Source: Mycolicibacterium rutilum
GTDB lineage: Bacteria > Actinomycetota > Actinomycetes > Mycobacteriales > Mycobacteriaceae
NCBI RefSeq assembly: GCF_900108565.1
Contig: NZ_LT629971.1
Coordinates: forward strand, 5,766,001 to 5,830,000
Length of the DNA stretch: 64,000 nucleotides
Direction: 5' to 3'
Shown: in pieces, positions 41,677 to 50,539 of the stretch
Numbering within the stretch: the stretch's first letter is position 1
Layout of the letters: every line of letters starts with the position of its first letter
The notes under the pieces: generated by a model
The model's input: only the letters and a program-made list of their open reading frames with translations
Told to the model about the DNA's origin: nothing
The model's database searches: none
Translations under genes and position numbers: made by a program

Positions 41677-44325
41677 ATGAGCCGACCCGCTGCACCTGCG
41701 CTGACCGTTCGGTATGACGGATCGACCCGGACCTTCGCGGCCGGAAACGATGTCGTCGTCGGGCGTGACCTCCGCGCCGACGTCCGAATCGCCCACCCGC
41801 TGATCAGCCGCGCACACCTGGTGCTGCGGTTCGATCAGGGCCGCTGGGTCGCGATCGACAACGGCAGCCTCAACGGGATGTTCGTCAACAACCGGCGGGT
41901 GCCCGCGGTCGACATCTCCGACGGCCAGACCGTCAACATCGGCAACCCCGACGGCCCCCGGCTGACCTTCGAGGTCGGCCGCCATCAGGGCGCTGCCGGC
42001 CGGACCCCGACCACCGCGGTGCCCATCGCGGGTCAGCAGCGCCAAGCCCCGCCGGCCTACCCGCAGCACGCCTCGGCCCCACGTCAGTACGCACCGCCGC
42101 CCGGCCCTCCGTCGCGCCCGCACACGTATCCGACCGCGCCGCCGCCGCGCTACCCCACCGCGCCGCACGCCTACGCCAGCGGACCGACGGCCTACCCGAC
42201 CGCACCGCCGAGCACCGCCCCGACCCCGCCTCCGCTCCGGCCGTCGCAGCCGCCGCCGATCTCCTCGCCGGAGCTGGAGTCCGCGACGATGATGGGCCCG
42301 ACCGCGGCACCCCGCTCCAGCGACGGCAACCTCGCGACGAGCATGCTCAAGATCCTGCGGCCGGGCAGCCGGCCCGCGGACAACGTTCCCGGCGCGGTGA
42401 AGATCGGCCGCGCCACCGACAACGACATCGTCGTGCCCGACGTGCTGGCGTCGCGCCACCACGCCACCCTGGTGCCGACGCCGGCCGGGACCGAGATCCA
42501 GGACAACCGCAGCATCAACGGCACGTTCGTCAACGGCGCGCGGGTGGAATCGGCCCTACTGCACGACGGCGACACCGTCACGATCGGCAACATCGACCTC
42601 GTCTTCTCGGGCGGCACGCTGGTGCGGCGCACCGAGACCGAGGCCGCGACCCGCACCGGCGGGCTCGAGGTGCACGGGGTCACGTGGACCATCGAGAACA
42701 ACAAGACGCTGCTGGACAACATCTCGATCGCCGCGCGGCCCGGCACGCTCACCGCCGTCATCGGCCCGTCCGGTGCCGGCAAGTCGACGTTCGCGCGCCT
42801 GGTCGCCGGCTACACGCACCCGACGACGGGCACGGTCACCTTCGAGGGCCACAACGTGCACGCCGAGTACGCCTCGCTGCGCTCCCGGATCGGGATGGTG
42901 CCGCAGGACGACGTGGTGCACGGCCAGCTGACCGTCCGCCAGGCGCTGATGTACGCCGCCGAGCTGCGGCTGCCCCCGGACACCACGAAAGCCGACCGCG
43001 AGCAGGTCGTCATGCAGGTCCTCGAGGAACTCGAGATGACCAAGCATCTCGAGACCCGCGTCGACAAACTCTCCGGCGGCCAGCGCAAGCGCGCGTCGGT
43101 GGCGCTGGAGCTGCTGACCGGCCCGTCGCTGCTGATCCTGGACGAACCGACCTCCGGTCTGGATCCGGCGCTGGACCGGCAGGTCATGACGATGCTGCGC
43201 CAGCTCGCCGATGCGGGCCGCGTCGTGCTGGTCGTCACGCACTCGCTGACCTACCTCGACGTCTGCGATCAGGTGCTGCTGCTGGCGCCGGGCGGCAAGA
43301 CCGCGTTCTACGGTCCGCCCAGCCAGATCGGCCCGTCGATGGGCACCACGAACTGGGCCGACATCTTCAGCTCGGTCGCCGGTGACCCGGATGCGGCCGC
43401 TCAGCGGTTCCTGGCCCAGCACGGGCCGCCGCCGCCCCCGCCGCCGACCGAGGAGCCGTCCGACCTGGGCAGCCCGACCAGCACCAGCGTGCGACGGCAG
43501 TTCTCCACGATCGCGCGGCGCCAGGTGCGGCTGGTGATCTCGGACCGCGGCTACTTCTCGTTCCTGATGCTGCTGCCGTTCATCATGGGCGTGTTGTCGC
43601 TGTCGGTGCCCGGTGACGTCGGGTTCGGCGTCCCGATCCCCGCGCTGCAGGGCGGTCCGGCGCCCAACGAGCCGGGCCAGATCCTGGTGATGCTCAACGT
43701 CGGCGCCATCTTCATGGGCACCGCGCTGACGATCCGGGCGCTGATCGGCGAGCGCGCGATCTTCCGCCGCGAGCAGGCCGTCGGGTTGTCCACCACCGCC
43801 TACCTGCTGGCCAAGGTGTTCGTGTTCACGCTCTTCGCGATCGTGCAGTCGGCGATCGTCACGGTGATCGCGATCATCGGCAAGGGCTGGGGTCCCGGCG
43901 CCGTCGAGTCGGGTTCGGTGCTGGGCAACCGCAGCGTCGAGTTGTTCGTCGACATCGCGGTGACGACGGTGGCCGCGGCCATGGTCGGTCTGGCGCTGTC
44001 GGCGTTGGCCAGGTCGAACGAACAGATCATGCCGCTGCTGGTGGTGGCGATCATGTCGCAGCTGGTGTTCTCGGGCGGCATGATCCCGGTGACCGACCGT
44101 ATCGTGCTCGACCAGATGTCGTGGTTCACCCCGGCCCGGTGGGGTTTCGCGGCGTCGGCGTCGACGATCGACCTCATCCGGCTGGTCCCCGGCCCGCTGA
44201 CCCCCAACGACCGGCATTGGCAACATACGTCCGGAGCGTGGCTGTTCGACATGGCAATGCTCGCCGCGATCTGTATCGGCTACACCGCTTTCGTGCGCTG
44301 GCGGATCCGGCTGTCGAGCAGCTGA
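41677..44325 (+). CDS. FHA-domain ABC exporter, Rv1747-like
   Basis: An 882-residue half-transporter joining two forkhead-associated domains to an ABC exporter. FHA1 (about 20-95) has VVVGR, SRAH (44-47) and NGSLNGMFVN; FHA2 (about 238-310) has KIGRATDND, SRHHA (259-263) and NRSINGTFVNG. A Pro/Tyr-rich linker (about 105-200) carries three YPTAP repeats and several threonines that could be phosphorylated. The ATPase has Walker A GPSGAGKST (363-371), signature LSGGQRKR (465-472), Walker B LLILDEPTSGLD and H-loop THS, followed by six membrane helices from about 625. In M. tuberculosis the homologue is phosphorylated by the adjacent kinase PknF and affects cell-envelope lipids; no kinase gene is adjacent here. 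ATG 41677 is preferred over a TTG nine bases upstream. Confidence 0.92.
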   Translation: MSRPAAPALTVRYDGSTRTFAAGNDVVVGRDLRADVRIAHPLISRAHLVLRFDQGRWVAIDNGSLNGMFVNNRRVPAVDISDGQTVNIGNPDGPRLTFEVGRHQGAAGRTPTTAVPIAGQQRQAPPAYPQHASAPRQYAPPPGPPSRPHTYPTAPPPRYPTAPHAYASGPTAYPTAPPSTAPTPPPLRPSQPPPISSPELESATMMGPTAAPRSSDGNLATSMLKILRPGSRPADNVPGAVKIGRATDNDIVVPDVLASRHHATLVPTPAGTEIQDNRSINGTFVNGARVESALLHDGDTVTIGNIDLVFSGGTLVRRTETEAATRTGGLEVHGVTWTIENNKTLLDNISIAARPGTLTAVIGPSGAGKSTFARLVAGYTHPTTGTVTFEGHNVHAEYASLRSRIGMVPQDDVVHGQLTVRQALMYAAELRLPPDTTKADREQVVMQVLEELEMTKHLETRVDKLSGGQRKRASVALELLTGPSLLILDEPTSGLDPALDRQVMTMLRQLADAGRVVLVVTHSLTYLDVCDQVLLLAPGGKTAFYGPPSQIGPSMGTTNWADIFSSVAGDPDAAAQRFLAQHGPPPPPPPTEEPSDLGSPTSTSVRRQFSTIARRQVRLVISDRGYFSFLMLLPFIMGVLSLSVPGDVGFGVPIPALQGGPAPNEPGQILVMLNVGAIFMGTALTIRALIGERAIFRREQAVGLSTTAYLLAKVFVFTLFAIVQSAIVTVIAIIGKGWGPGAVESGSVLGNRSVELFVDIAVTTVAAAMVGLALSALARSNEQIMPLLVVAIMSQLVFSGGMIPVTDRIVLDQMSWFTPARWGFAASASTIDLIRLVPGPLTPNDRHWQHTSGAWLFDMAMLAAICIGYTAFVRWRIRLSSS

Positions 44326-44467
44326 CCTACCGTCCGTAACGCCAGTTGTTCTCTGCACGACAGTCCTTGTGCGGGCGGCGTTCGCCGCTGGCGGAAAACG
44401 GCGAGCACCCTCGCGATGGTGTTAGCGTGGTCTGATCGTGACCAAAGTGGCGGAAGGTATATAACGC

Positions 44468-44800
44468 ATGCGCACAGCGACGAAACTGGTTGTCGCCTCG
44501 GGTGGTCTGGCTCTACTGCTGGGAGCAGGGGCCGGCGTCGCCTCCGCCCAGCCGGTGGACGACGTGATTGTGAACTCCACCTGCACCTACCCGCAGGCGA
44601 TCGCCGCGCTGGAGGCTCAGGACCCCAAGCTCGCCCAGCAGCTGCAGGCGGAGCCGGCGGCGACGGGCTGGCTCAAGAGCCTGATCGCGGCATCGCCGGA
44701 TCAGCGCCGGGTGATGGTCGCTCAGGCCAGGGCGTTCCCCGGTGTGCAGCCGTTCATCCCGGTGATCACCGCGGTGGCGAACACCTGCCAGAACTTCTGA
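44468..44800 (+). CDS. Hemophore-related secreted protein (Rv0203/Rv1174c family)
   Basis: A 110-residue exported protein. The signal peptide is KLVVASGGLALLLGAGAGVASAQ, leaving a mature domain of about 82 residues with two cysteines, one in VNSTCTYPQAIAAL and one at the end in ANTCQNF, likely a disulfide. The pattern D-x-x-x-NSTCTY, YPQAIAALEAQDP, LKSLIAASPDQRRVMVAQA closely follows the all-alpha Rv0203/Rv1174c group, which includes the heme-binding Rv0203. Whether this member binds heme is unknown. It stands alone between the FHA-ABC gene and mfpA. Confidence 0.85.
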   Translation: MRTATKLVVASGGLALLLGAGAGVASAQPVDDVIVNSTCTYPQAIAALEAQDPKLAQQLQAEPAATGWLKSLIAASPDQRRVMVAQARAFPGVQPFIPVITAVANTCQNF

Positions 44801-44837
44801 CCGGTCAGCCGTCGGGCACGGCGCTCGCAGTCACGGA

Positions 44838-45401
44838 CTATTCGCCGTGGATGTCGAGGCCGTGCGCGACGGCGTAGGCCACGGCCTGGTCGATGTCGAT
44901 CTTCGCGCCGCGCAGGCTCGCCGTAGTCCACAACGTGGGATCGATGCGGGCGGCGCGCAGGTCGGCGTCGTCGAACCGGGCGTTCTGCACGCGCGCACCG
45001 GTCAGGTCCGCGGTGCGCAGCACCGCTTTGCGCAGATCGGTGTCGACGAGGCTCGCCTCGCGTAGCCGGCACCCGCTCAGGTCGACGCCACGCAGATCGC
45101 AGCCGCCCAGCACGGCCAACGTCAGATCCACTTCCGCGAAGGTCACCGGCCGCAACCGGCTCTCGGTGAAGACGGATCCGAGCATGCTGCACTGACGGAA
45201 GCTGCTGTGGTGCAACGTGGCCCGCTCAAAGCGGCAGTTGCGGAACGCCGACCCGACGTGCTCGGACTCGGTGAGGTCGACGCCGCGGAAGTCGCATTCG
45301 TCGAACACCACCCGCTCGGTGCGCAACCGGCTGAGGTCCTCGTCGCGGAAATCGCGGCCGCTGAATTCCTCTTCGGCCCAGACTGTTTCGTCCTCGGACA
45401 C
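44838..45401 (-). CDS. mfpA: Pentapeptide-repeat protein MfpA (gyrase-binding DNA mimic)
   Basis: A 187-residue right-handed beta-helix of pentapeptide repeats (A/C-D/N-L/F-x-x), seen as FSGRDFRDEDLSRL, FDECDFRGVDLTES, FRNCRFERATL, CDLRGVDLSGCRL, TDLRKAVLRTADLTGAR and DDADLRAARI. MfpA imitates a DNA segment and binds DNA gyrase, giving low-level fluoroquinolone protection. It ends with a C-terminal helix (DQAVAYAVAHGLDIHGE). I start at GTG 45401 (VSEDETVWAEEEF), four bases after the mfpB stop; this adds a few acidic residues relative to M. tuberculosis MfpA. It is the last gene of a five-gene conservon. Confidence 0.95.
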   Translation of the reverse strand: MSEDETVWAEEEFSGRDFRDEDLSRLRTERVVFDECDFRGVDLTESEHVGSAFRNCRFERATLHHSSFRQCSMLGSVFTESRLRPVTFAEVDLTLAVLGGCDLRGVDLSGCRLREASLVDTDLRKAVLRTADLTGARVQNARFDDADLRAARIDPTLWTTASLRGAKIDIDQAVAYAVAHGLDIHGE

Positions 45402-45405
45402 CGAG

Positions 45406-45978
45406 TCAACCCGGCAGCGCGCTGAGGCTGGCGAGGGCGTACTCGGTGATTGCGATGAGCGCCGCCTTGGCCGACTGGCGGTCACGGGCGTCGACGGTGA
45501 TCACCGGGATGTGCTCGGGCAGCGCCAGCGCCTTACGCACCGCGGCCACCGGATGCCGTGGCGCGTCGTCGAATTGGTTGATCGCGACGAGGAACGGAAG
45601 CCTGCGGGCCTCGAAGAAGTCGACCGCGGCGAAGCTGTCCTGCAGGCGGCGCACGTCGACCAGCACGATCGCCCCGATCGCTCCGCGCACCAGGTCGTCC
45701 CACATGAACCAGAACCGGCGCTGCCCCGGGGTGCCGAACAGGTACAGCACCAGGTCATCTGCGAGGGTGATGCGGCCGAAGTCCATCGCCACGGTCGTGG
45801 TGTTCTTGTCCGGCGTGGCGTCGAGCCCGTCGAGTCCCGCCGAGGCGTTGGTGACCAAAGCCTCGGTGCGCAGCGGCATGATCTCGGAGACGGCGCCGAC
45901 GAACGTCGTCTTGCCGGCGCCGAAGCCGCCCGAGATGACGATCTTCGTCGACGCAGCGTCAGAGTGCCCTGAGGCCAC
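45406..45978 (-). CDS. mfpB: Ras-like small GTPase MfpB (conservon CvnD type)
   Basis: A 190-residue GTPase. G1 is SGGFGAGKTTF, G3-like FGTPGQRRFWFMWDD, and G4 is the NQFD in VAINQFDDAP, followed by a G5-like DARD. These match the CvnD family of actinobacterial conservons. MfpB is reported to influence MfpA action on gyrase. It lies between the DUF742 gene (20-base overlap) and mfpA. Confidence 0.93.
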   Translation of the reverse strand: MASGHSDAASTKIVISGGFGAGKTTFVGAVSEIMPLRTEALVTNASAGLDGLDATPDKNTTTVAMDFGRITLADDLVLYLFGTPGQRRFWFMWDDLVRGAIGAIVLVDVRRLQDSFAAVDFFEARRLPFLVAINQFDDAPRHPVAAVRKALALPEHIPVITVDARDRQSAKAALIAITEYALASLSALPG

Positions 45979-46363
45979 GCAGTGTCCTTCCTATCAACTC
46001 ACGTCGTTCGTCGAGCGTGCTCGACTCGGTCAAGGTGCCGCGCACCGCGACATAACCCTGCAGCACCAGATCCCCGATCAGCACCCGCGCCACGCCGAGC
46101 GGCAAGGATAACTTCGCGGCGATCTCGGCGACCGACGGATGTTCGACGCACATCGCGACGATCTGGCCGCGCACATCGCCGCCCGGCCACTGCGGCTCGG
46201 CCGCCTCGAGCGTCTCGATCGGCGCCTCGAGCGGAAGGTCGACGCGCGACGTGGTGCGGCCCGAGGTCAGGATGTACGGCCGGACCAGGCTCGGCTGGTC
46301 GCCGGCGTCCTGCTCCCACAGCGGATGCCCGGCGGCGCCGTCCCCTCCCACTGGTTCGTCCAT
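45959..46363 (-). CDS. DUF742 conservon protein (CvnC type)
   Basis: A 134-residue DUF742 protein with the characteristic SLVRPYILTSGRT near residue 25 and a C-terminal winged-helix-like segment (CVEHPSVAEIAAKLSLPLGVARVLIGDLVLQGYV). In conservons this subunit associates with the roadblock protein and GTPase; no enzyme activity is known. It follows the roadblock gene after seven bases and overlaps mfpB by 20 bases. Corresponds to Rv3363c. Confidence 0.93.
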   Translation of the reverse strand: MDEPVGGDGAAGHPLWEQDAGDQPSLVRPYILTSGRTTSRVDLPLEAPIETLEAAEPQWPGGDVRGQIVAMCVEHPSVAEIAAKLSLPLGVARVLIGDLVLQGYVAVRGTLTESSTLDERRELIGRTLRGLRAL

Positions 46364-46370
46364 GGGCCGC

Positions 46371-46790
46371 TCACGAGTGCTGCGGTGCGCGTCGTCGTGC
46401 CGACTGGACGACGGTGCCCACCCGCTCGACCAGAATGGCCATCTCGTAACCGATTTGGCCGATATCGCAGTTGCGGGTCGCCAACGTGGCCAGGTTCGAC
46501 CCGTCGCCGACGCGCATCAGCAGCAGGTAGCCGTGCTCCATCTCCACCACCGACTGCAGCACGTGACCGCCGTCGAACAACTGCGCGGCACCGGTGGACA
46601 GGCTGGCCAGCCCCGAGGCGACGGCCGCGAGTTGGTCGGCGCGCTCGGTCGGGATGTGCTCGCTGGCGGCCATCAGCAGCCCGTCGGCCGACACCAGCAC
46701 CGCGTGCGCCACCCCGGCGACGTCGCGGGCGAACTTCGACACCAGCCAGTCGAGCGATTCGCGCTGCGACGGACGGGGCGGGTAGGTCAT
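46371..46790 (-). CDS. Roadblock/LC7-domain protein (conservon CvnB type)
   Basis: A 139-residue roadblock/LC7 protein: LDWLVSKFARDVAGVAHAVLVSADGLLMAAS followed by ADQLAAVASGLASLSTGAAQLFDGG and the closing GYEMAILVERVG. Such proteins act with small Ras-like GTPases, here MfpB. It overlaps the sensor kinase gene by four bases. Corresponds to Rv3364c. Confidence 0.94.
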   Translation of the reverse strand: MTYPPRPSQRESLDWLVSKFARDVAGVAHAVLVSADGLLMAASEHIPTERADQLAAVASGLASLSTGAAQLFDGGHVLQSVVEMEHGYLLLMRVGDGSNLATLATRNCDIGQIGYEMAILVERVGTVVQSARRRAPQHS

Positions 46791-49618
46791 TCGGTCTCTG
46801 TTCCTCTGGTCTCTCTGGCGTGCGAGCGGCCGGCGCGCACCCCGCCGAAGTGGCTGCTGATGCTCGCCCGGACGGCCTCGGGATCACGCGGCGGAGACGG
46901 TTCCGCGCCGGGCGCGGATCCCGGGTCGCCCCCGAACTCAGCCGCCGATGCTACCTGCTCGCTGCGGTGGGCACCCCCGTTGCGCTGCTGGGGGTCGCCG
47001 AACATGCGGTCCGCGAGGTCGGCCGCGCCCGGCACCAACCTGGCCCCCGGTTCGCGGACCGGCAGGCCCTCGTCGGTGACCTGGGTGACCGGCGCCTCGT
47101 CGGCGGCGGCCGCGACCGACCAGCCGCGGTCCCAGACCGACTCCCAGTTCAGGTCTTCGCTGTTGGCGAGTTCGGTCGGGTCGACCAGCCATTCGGACAG
47201 CATCTTCTGGTAGATCGCATCGTCGGAACCCCCGTCGTCGGACGCGGGCGCGGGCTCCGAGCGCACCGGCTCGGGTGCCGGCTGCGGTGCCGGGTCGGGG
47301 GCGACCTGCGCGCGTGCGGCGAAGAATCCGGAGGTGTCGGTCGGCCGGACCGGCTCGGGTGCGACCGGCTCCGGTGCGACCGGCGGTTCGGGCGTCTGGG
47401 CGGGCATGGAATCCGCCGGCCACTCCTCCTGATACACCTCGGCGGGCGGCGCGGTCAGCGAGCCGGGAACGTCGGAGATCCCGCTGGCACCCGGATTTCG
47501 TTGCGGCAGCAGCGAAACCGGCACCTCGAAGTGGCCGTTGAGTTCGTCGTCGTACCGCCCGCCCTGGTCGGCGTACGGGTCGTGCTGCTCGGCATGCGCG
47601 GGCGCCTCATGGTTCTCGTCGAGATGGTCCTCGTCGAGCGCCAGGGCCGTCGCGATGCCGGCGTGCGCGTCGGCCGGGGTCGCGTAGTCGGGTGCGCTGA
47701 ACTGGTCCGGCCGGCCGGCGTGGGTCAACAGTTCGGCGGGCACGTACACCCCGGCGGTGGTGCCGGAGTTCGGCTCGCCGTTGACGGTGCTCCGCAGCCG
47801 CACCACCAGCCCGTGCTGCGCGGCCAGCCGCCCGACCACGAACAGGCCCATGTGCCGCGCGGTGTACGGGTTGACCTCGCCGCCGGACTGCAGGCGGGTG
47901 TTGGCCACCCGCAGGTCGGATTCGGTCATCCCGAGACCGATGTCGCTGACCTCGATGACCAGCCCGCCGTTGGCGGTGTGCACCGCCGACACCCGCACCT
48001 GCGAGATCGGCGGCGAATACCGCAGCGCGTTGTCGAGCAGTTCGGCCAGCAGGTGGACCAGGTCGCCGGCGACGGCGCCGGTGACCTCGCTGTCCGGCAC
48101 GGTCGCGGTCACCACCCGGGTGTAGTCCTCGACCTCGGAGGCCGCCGCGTTGATCACCGCGGACACCGGCACGGGCTCGGCCTGCTCGCGCGGCACCTTC
48201 GCCCCGGACAGCACCAGCAGGTTGGCGCCGTTGCGGCGCATCCGGGCGGCCAGGTGGTCCAGCCGGAACAGGCTTTCCAGCCGGTCGGGGTCCTCTTCGT
48301 CGCGTTCGAGGCGGTCGATCAGCGACAGCTGCTGGTCGACCAGGGAGCGGCTGCGCCGCGACAGCGTCTCGAACATGTCGCCGATCTGCAGCTGCAGCCG
48401 GGACTGCTCGGCGGCCAGGAACACGGCCTGCTCGTGCAGTTCGTCGACGGCGTGCGCGACCTGTCCGACCTCCTCGGAGGTGTGCACGGGGATCGGTTCG
48501 ATCGGCGCGGCGTCACCGCCGGCGCGGACCTGCTCGATCTCGCGGGTCAGGTCGTCGTGGGCCACCTTGAGCGCGCTGTCGCGCAGCCGGCGCAGCGGGC
48601 GCACCAGCGAGCGCGCGACCAGCACCACGACGATCAGCGCGAGCAACAGCGCGGCGCCGACGATGGCGGCGTCGCGGATCAGCGTGCTGCGTTGCTCGGC
48701 GGCCTTCTGCTCGACGGCGGCGGTGATCGAGCCGGTGGTGCGGTCGATGATCTGGCGGGCGATCTGATCGGTGGCGTCCACCGACGCCAGCAGTTCGGGG
48801 TTGTTGACCAGCGGCACTGCCGGATTGGTCATCAGCGCCATCCGTTTGACGAACTCGGCCTGCAGCTTCTGCGCATCCGGCGAGCCGACGCCGAGTACCT
48901 GGCTCATCCCCAACAGCGTCGACGGCTCGGTGCCCGCCAGCGCGATCACCGCGGTCCGCAACTCGGGTTCGGGCAGTTCGGCGCCGCGGGTCAGCGCCAG
49001 CCGCTGCATCATCATCTGGCCGCGCGCGCCGATCGCGCGGGACACCCCGACGGTCTCGGCGCGGATGCGTTCGTCGTCGACGCGGACCGACGCCGTCACC
49101 GTGTCCTCGGCGGGCAGCAACAGCAGCGCATAGGCCTGGATGCTGTCGCGCAGCCCGATGCTGTTGGCGGTCACCTTGTCCATCAGCGCCTGGCCGTCGT
49201 CGATCAAGGTGGTCACGCCCTCGCGGACGTCGGGGGCGATGTCGGTGTCGGACAGCCGGCGCTGCAGGTCCTGGCGGCTGCTGTCGAACGTGCTCAGCGC
49301 GGCCTGCGGGTCGCCTCCGGTGGGCGCGGCGAGCATCGCGCCTTCCAGCGAGGCCATGTAGTTCTCGATCGCGGGCACCATTTCGGCGCGATCGGCGGCG
49401 CGACGCAAATCCGTTTCGGCCGTCGCACTTCCGTAGATTCGCAAGCCGCCGAACGTTCCGGCCAATATCAGCGGCACCAATACGATCGCCAATACTTTCC
49501 ACCGGACGGGCCAATTGGACAGCGCCCAGCGCGACGGCCGCTGCACGGGTGGCGCCTTCTCGCGGTCGAAATCCACCAGCGTGCCGTCGGCCTGCTTGAG
49601 CTGGGAGAACGCGCTCAT
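46787..49618 (-). CDS. Nitrate/nitrite-sensor-type histidine kinase-like protein (conservon CvnA type)
   Basis: A 943-residue membrane sensor heading the mfp operon (Rv3365c counterpart). The order is a cytoplasmic leader, TM1 near 40-58 (WKVLAIVLVPLILAGTFGG), an extracytoplasmic all-helical NIT-like domain (about 60-335), TM2 near 340-362 (IVGAALLLALIVVVLVARSL), HAMP (363-430), a dimerisation region (about 440-520) and a GHKL ATPase (about 530-650) with LLAELLDNALRYSPP, EVSDIGLGM and a G2-type MGLFVVGRLAAQHGL. A low-complexity Pro/Glu tail of almost 300 residues follows. The dimerisation helix does not show a classical H-box histidine that I can point to. A 1,180-codon open frame on the other strand is a shadow. 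Confidence 0.92.
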   Translation of the reverse strand: MSAFSQLKQADGTLVDFDREKAPPVQRPSRWALSNWPVRWKVLAIVLVPLILAGTFGGLRIYGSATAETDLRRAADRAEMVPAIENYMASLEGAMLAAPTGGDPQAALSTFDSSRQDLQRRLSDTDIAPDVREGVTTLIDDGQALMDKVTANSIGLRDSIQAYALLLLPAEDTVTASVRVDDERIRAETVGVSRAIGARGQMMMQRLALTRGAELPEPELRTAVIALAGTEPSTLLGMSQVLGVGSPDAQKLQAEFVKRMALMTNPAVPLVNNPELLASVDATDQIARQIIDRTTGSITAAVEQKAAEQRSTLIRDAAIVGAALLLALIVVVLVARSLVRPLRRLRDSALKVAHDDLTREIEQVRAGGDAAPIEPIPVHTSEEVGQVAHAVDELHEQAVFLAAEQSRLQLQIGDMFETLSRRSRSLVDQQLSLIDRLERDEEDPDRLESLFRLDHLAARMRRNGANLLVLSGAKVPREQAEPVPVSAVINAAASEVEDYTRVVTATVPDSEVTGAVAGDLVHLLAELLDNALRYSPPISQVRVSAVHTANGGLVIEVSDIGLGMTESDLRVANTRLQSGGEVNPYTARHMGLFVVGRLAAQHGLVVRLRSTVNGEPNSGTTAGVYVPAELLTHAGRPDQFSAPDYATPADAHAGIATALALDEDHLDENHEAPAHAEQHDPYADQGGRYDDELNGHFEVPVSLLPQRNPGASGISDVPGSLTAPPAEVYQEEWPADSMPAQTPEPPVAPEPVAPEPVRPTDTSGFFAARAQVAPDPAPQPAPEPVRSEPAPASDDGGSDDAIYQKMLSEWLVDPTELANSEDLNWESVWDRGWSVAAAADEAPVTQVTDEGLPVREPGARLVPGAADLADRMFGDPQQRNGGAHRSEQVASAAEFGGDPGSAPGAEPSPPRDPEAVRASISSHFGGVRAGRSHARETRGTETE

Positions 49619-49881
49619 CGTCGGCAGCCCGCGTTATCGGTCGGCGATCCGAATTTCAGTAATGGCGCGTCGTTCATCTGACTTCCTGCTGATTTCAGCT
49701 TCTCCAGTTGCTATTGCCCACCCCCGGCGGGCGCGCTCGGCCCCTGGCAATTGATCGAGTATGCCAGCGATGTGAACCGGGTTCCACAATTCTTACTGAA
49801 CAGACAGAGTTCAAACCCGCAGGTCGGAAGTGGTTGTGCTGATTCGAGCAAATACCGGAACGCAACCGTGATGCGACGGGG
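49619..49881. promoter_or_regulatory. Upstream region of the mfp conservon
   Basis: 263 bp without a gene between the sensor kinase start and the methyltransferase stop. It is less GC-rich near 49760-49860 and must hold the promoter of the five-gene mfp operon. I find no distinct operator. Confidence 0.5.
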
Positions 49882-50487
49882 TCAGGCGGGCCGCAGGACC
49901 GCCACGAGGAAGTCGGCGTCGTCGGTGAACGGCCGCGCGTCCCAGGTCGACAACAGCAGGTCGGCGGCGAAACCCGCGCCGGCCGCATCATCGAGGAAGT
50001 CGGCGAATGCGTAGTCCCGCCCGGCGCCGAACCCGATGACGGCACGGCCGTCGTCGCGCAGGTGGGCCCGCAGCCGGGACAGCACCAGGCCGCGGGTGCT
50101 CGGCGCGAGGAACGTCATCACGTTGCCGGCGGACACGATCACGTCGAACCGCTCGGTGATGCCGTGCGCGGACAGGTCGAGCTCGGCGAGATCGCCGACG
50201 AGCCAGCGCGGTCCGGGATGATCCTGTTCGGCGGCCTCGATGAGCGCCGGGTCGACGTCGACGCCGACGACGCGGTGACCGACCGTGGCCAGGTAGCCAC
50301 CGACGCGACCGGGTCCGCAGCCGGCGTCGAGGATGTGCGCGTCGCGGGGCGCGATCGCGTCGACGAAGCGGGCCTCGCCGGTCAGGTCCTCGCCGGCGCG
50401 CGCCATGGCGCGGAACCGCTCGATGTACCAGCGGGAGTGCGCGGGGTCGGCCGCGACCTTCTGCATCCAGAGACTCTGCGCGACCAT
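49882..50487 (-). CDS. Class I SAM-dependent methyltransferase
   Basis: A 201-residue methyltransferase: motif I ILDAGCGPGRVGGYLA, acidic residue in VVGVDVDPALIEAAEQDHP, then LVGDLAELDL and FDVIVSAGNVMTFLAP. It appears to belong to the Methyltransf_25/11 type and the substrate is unknown. It diverges from the tRNA methyltransferase gene across 52 bp. The C-terminal strand (PFTDDADFLVAVLRPA) completes the fold. Confidence 0.9.
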   Translation of the reverse strand: MVAQSLWMQKVAADPAHSRWYIERFRAMARAGEDLTGEARFVDAIAPRDAHILDAGCGPGRVGGYLATVGHRVVGVDVDPALIEAAEQDHPGPRWLVGDLAELDLSAHGITERFDVIVSAGNVMTFLAPSTRGLVLSRLRAHLRDDGRAVIGFGAGRDYAFADFLDDAAGAGFAADLLLSTWDARPFTDDADFLVAVLRPA

Positions 50488-50539
50488 GCCCTCATTATTG
50501 CCATGCCCGACCCGTGCGGTCGCAGCGTAGATTCGTCGA

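Noticed and set aside
46139..49681. 1,180-codon open frame on the plus strand opposite the mfp sensor kinase
   Set aside because: A very long shadow frame: the minus strand has clear HAMP and GHKL ATPase motifs, while this frame gives low-complexity R/G/H-rich sequence without domains.
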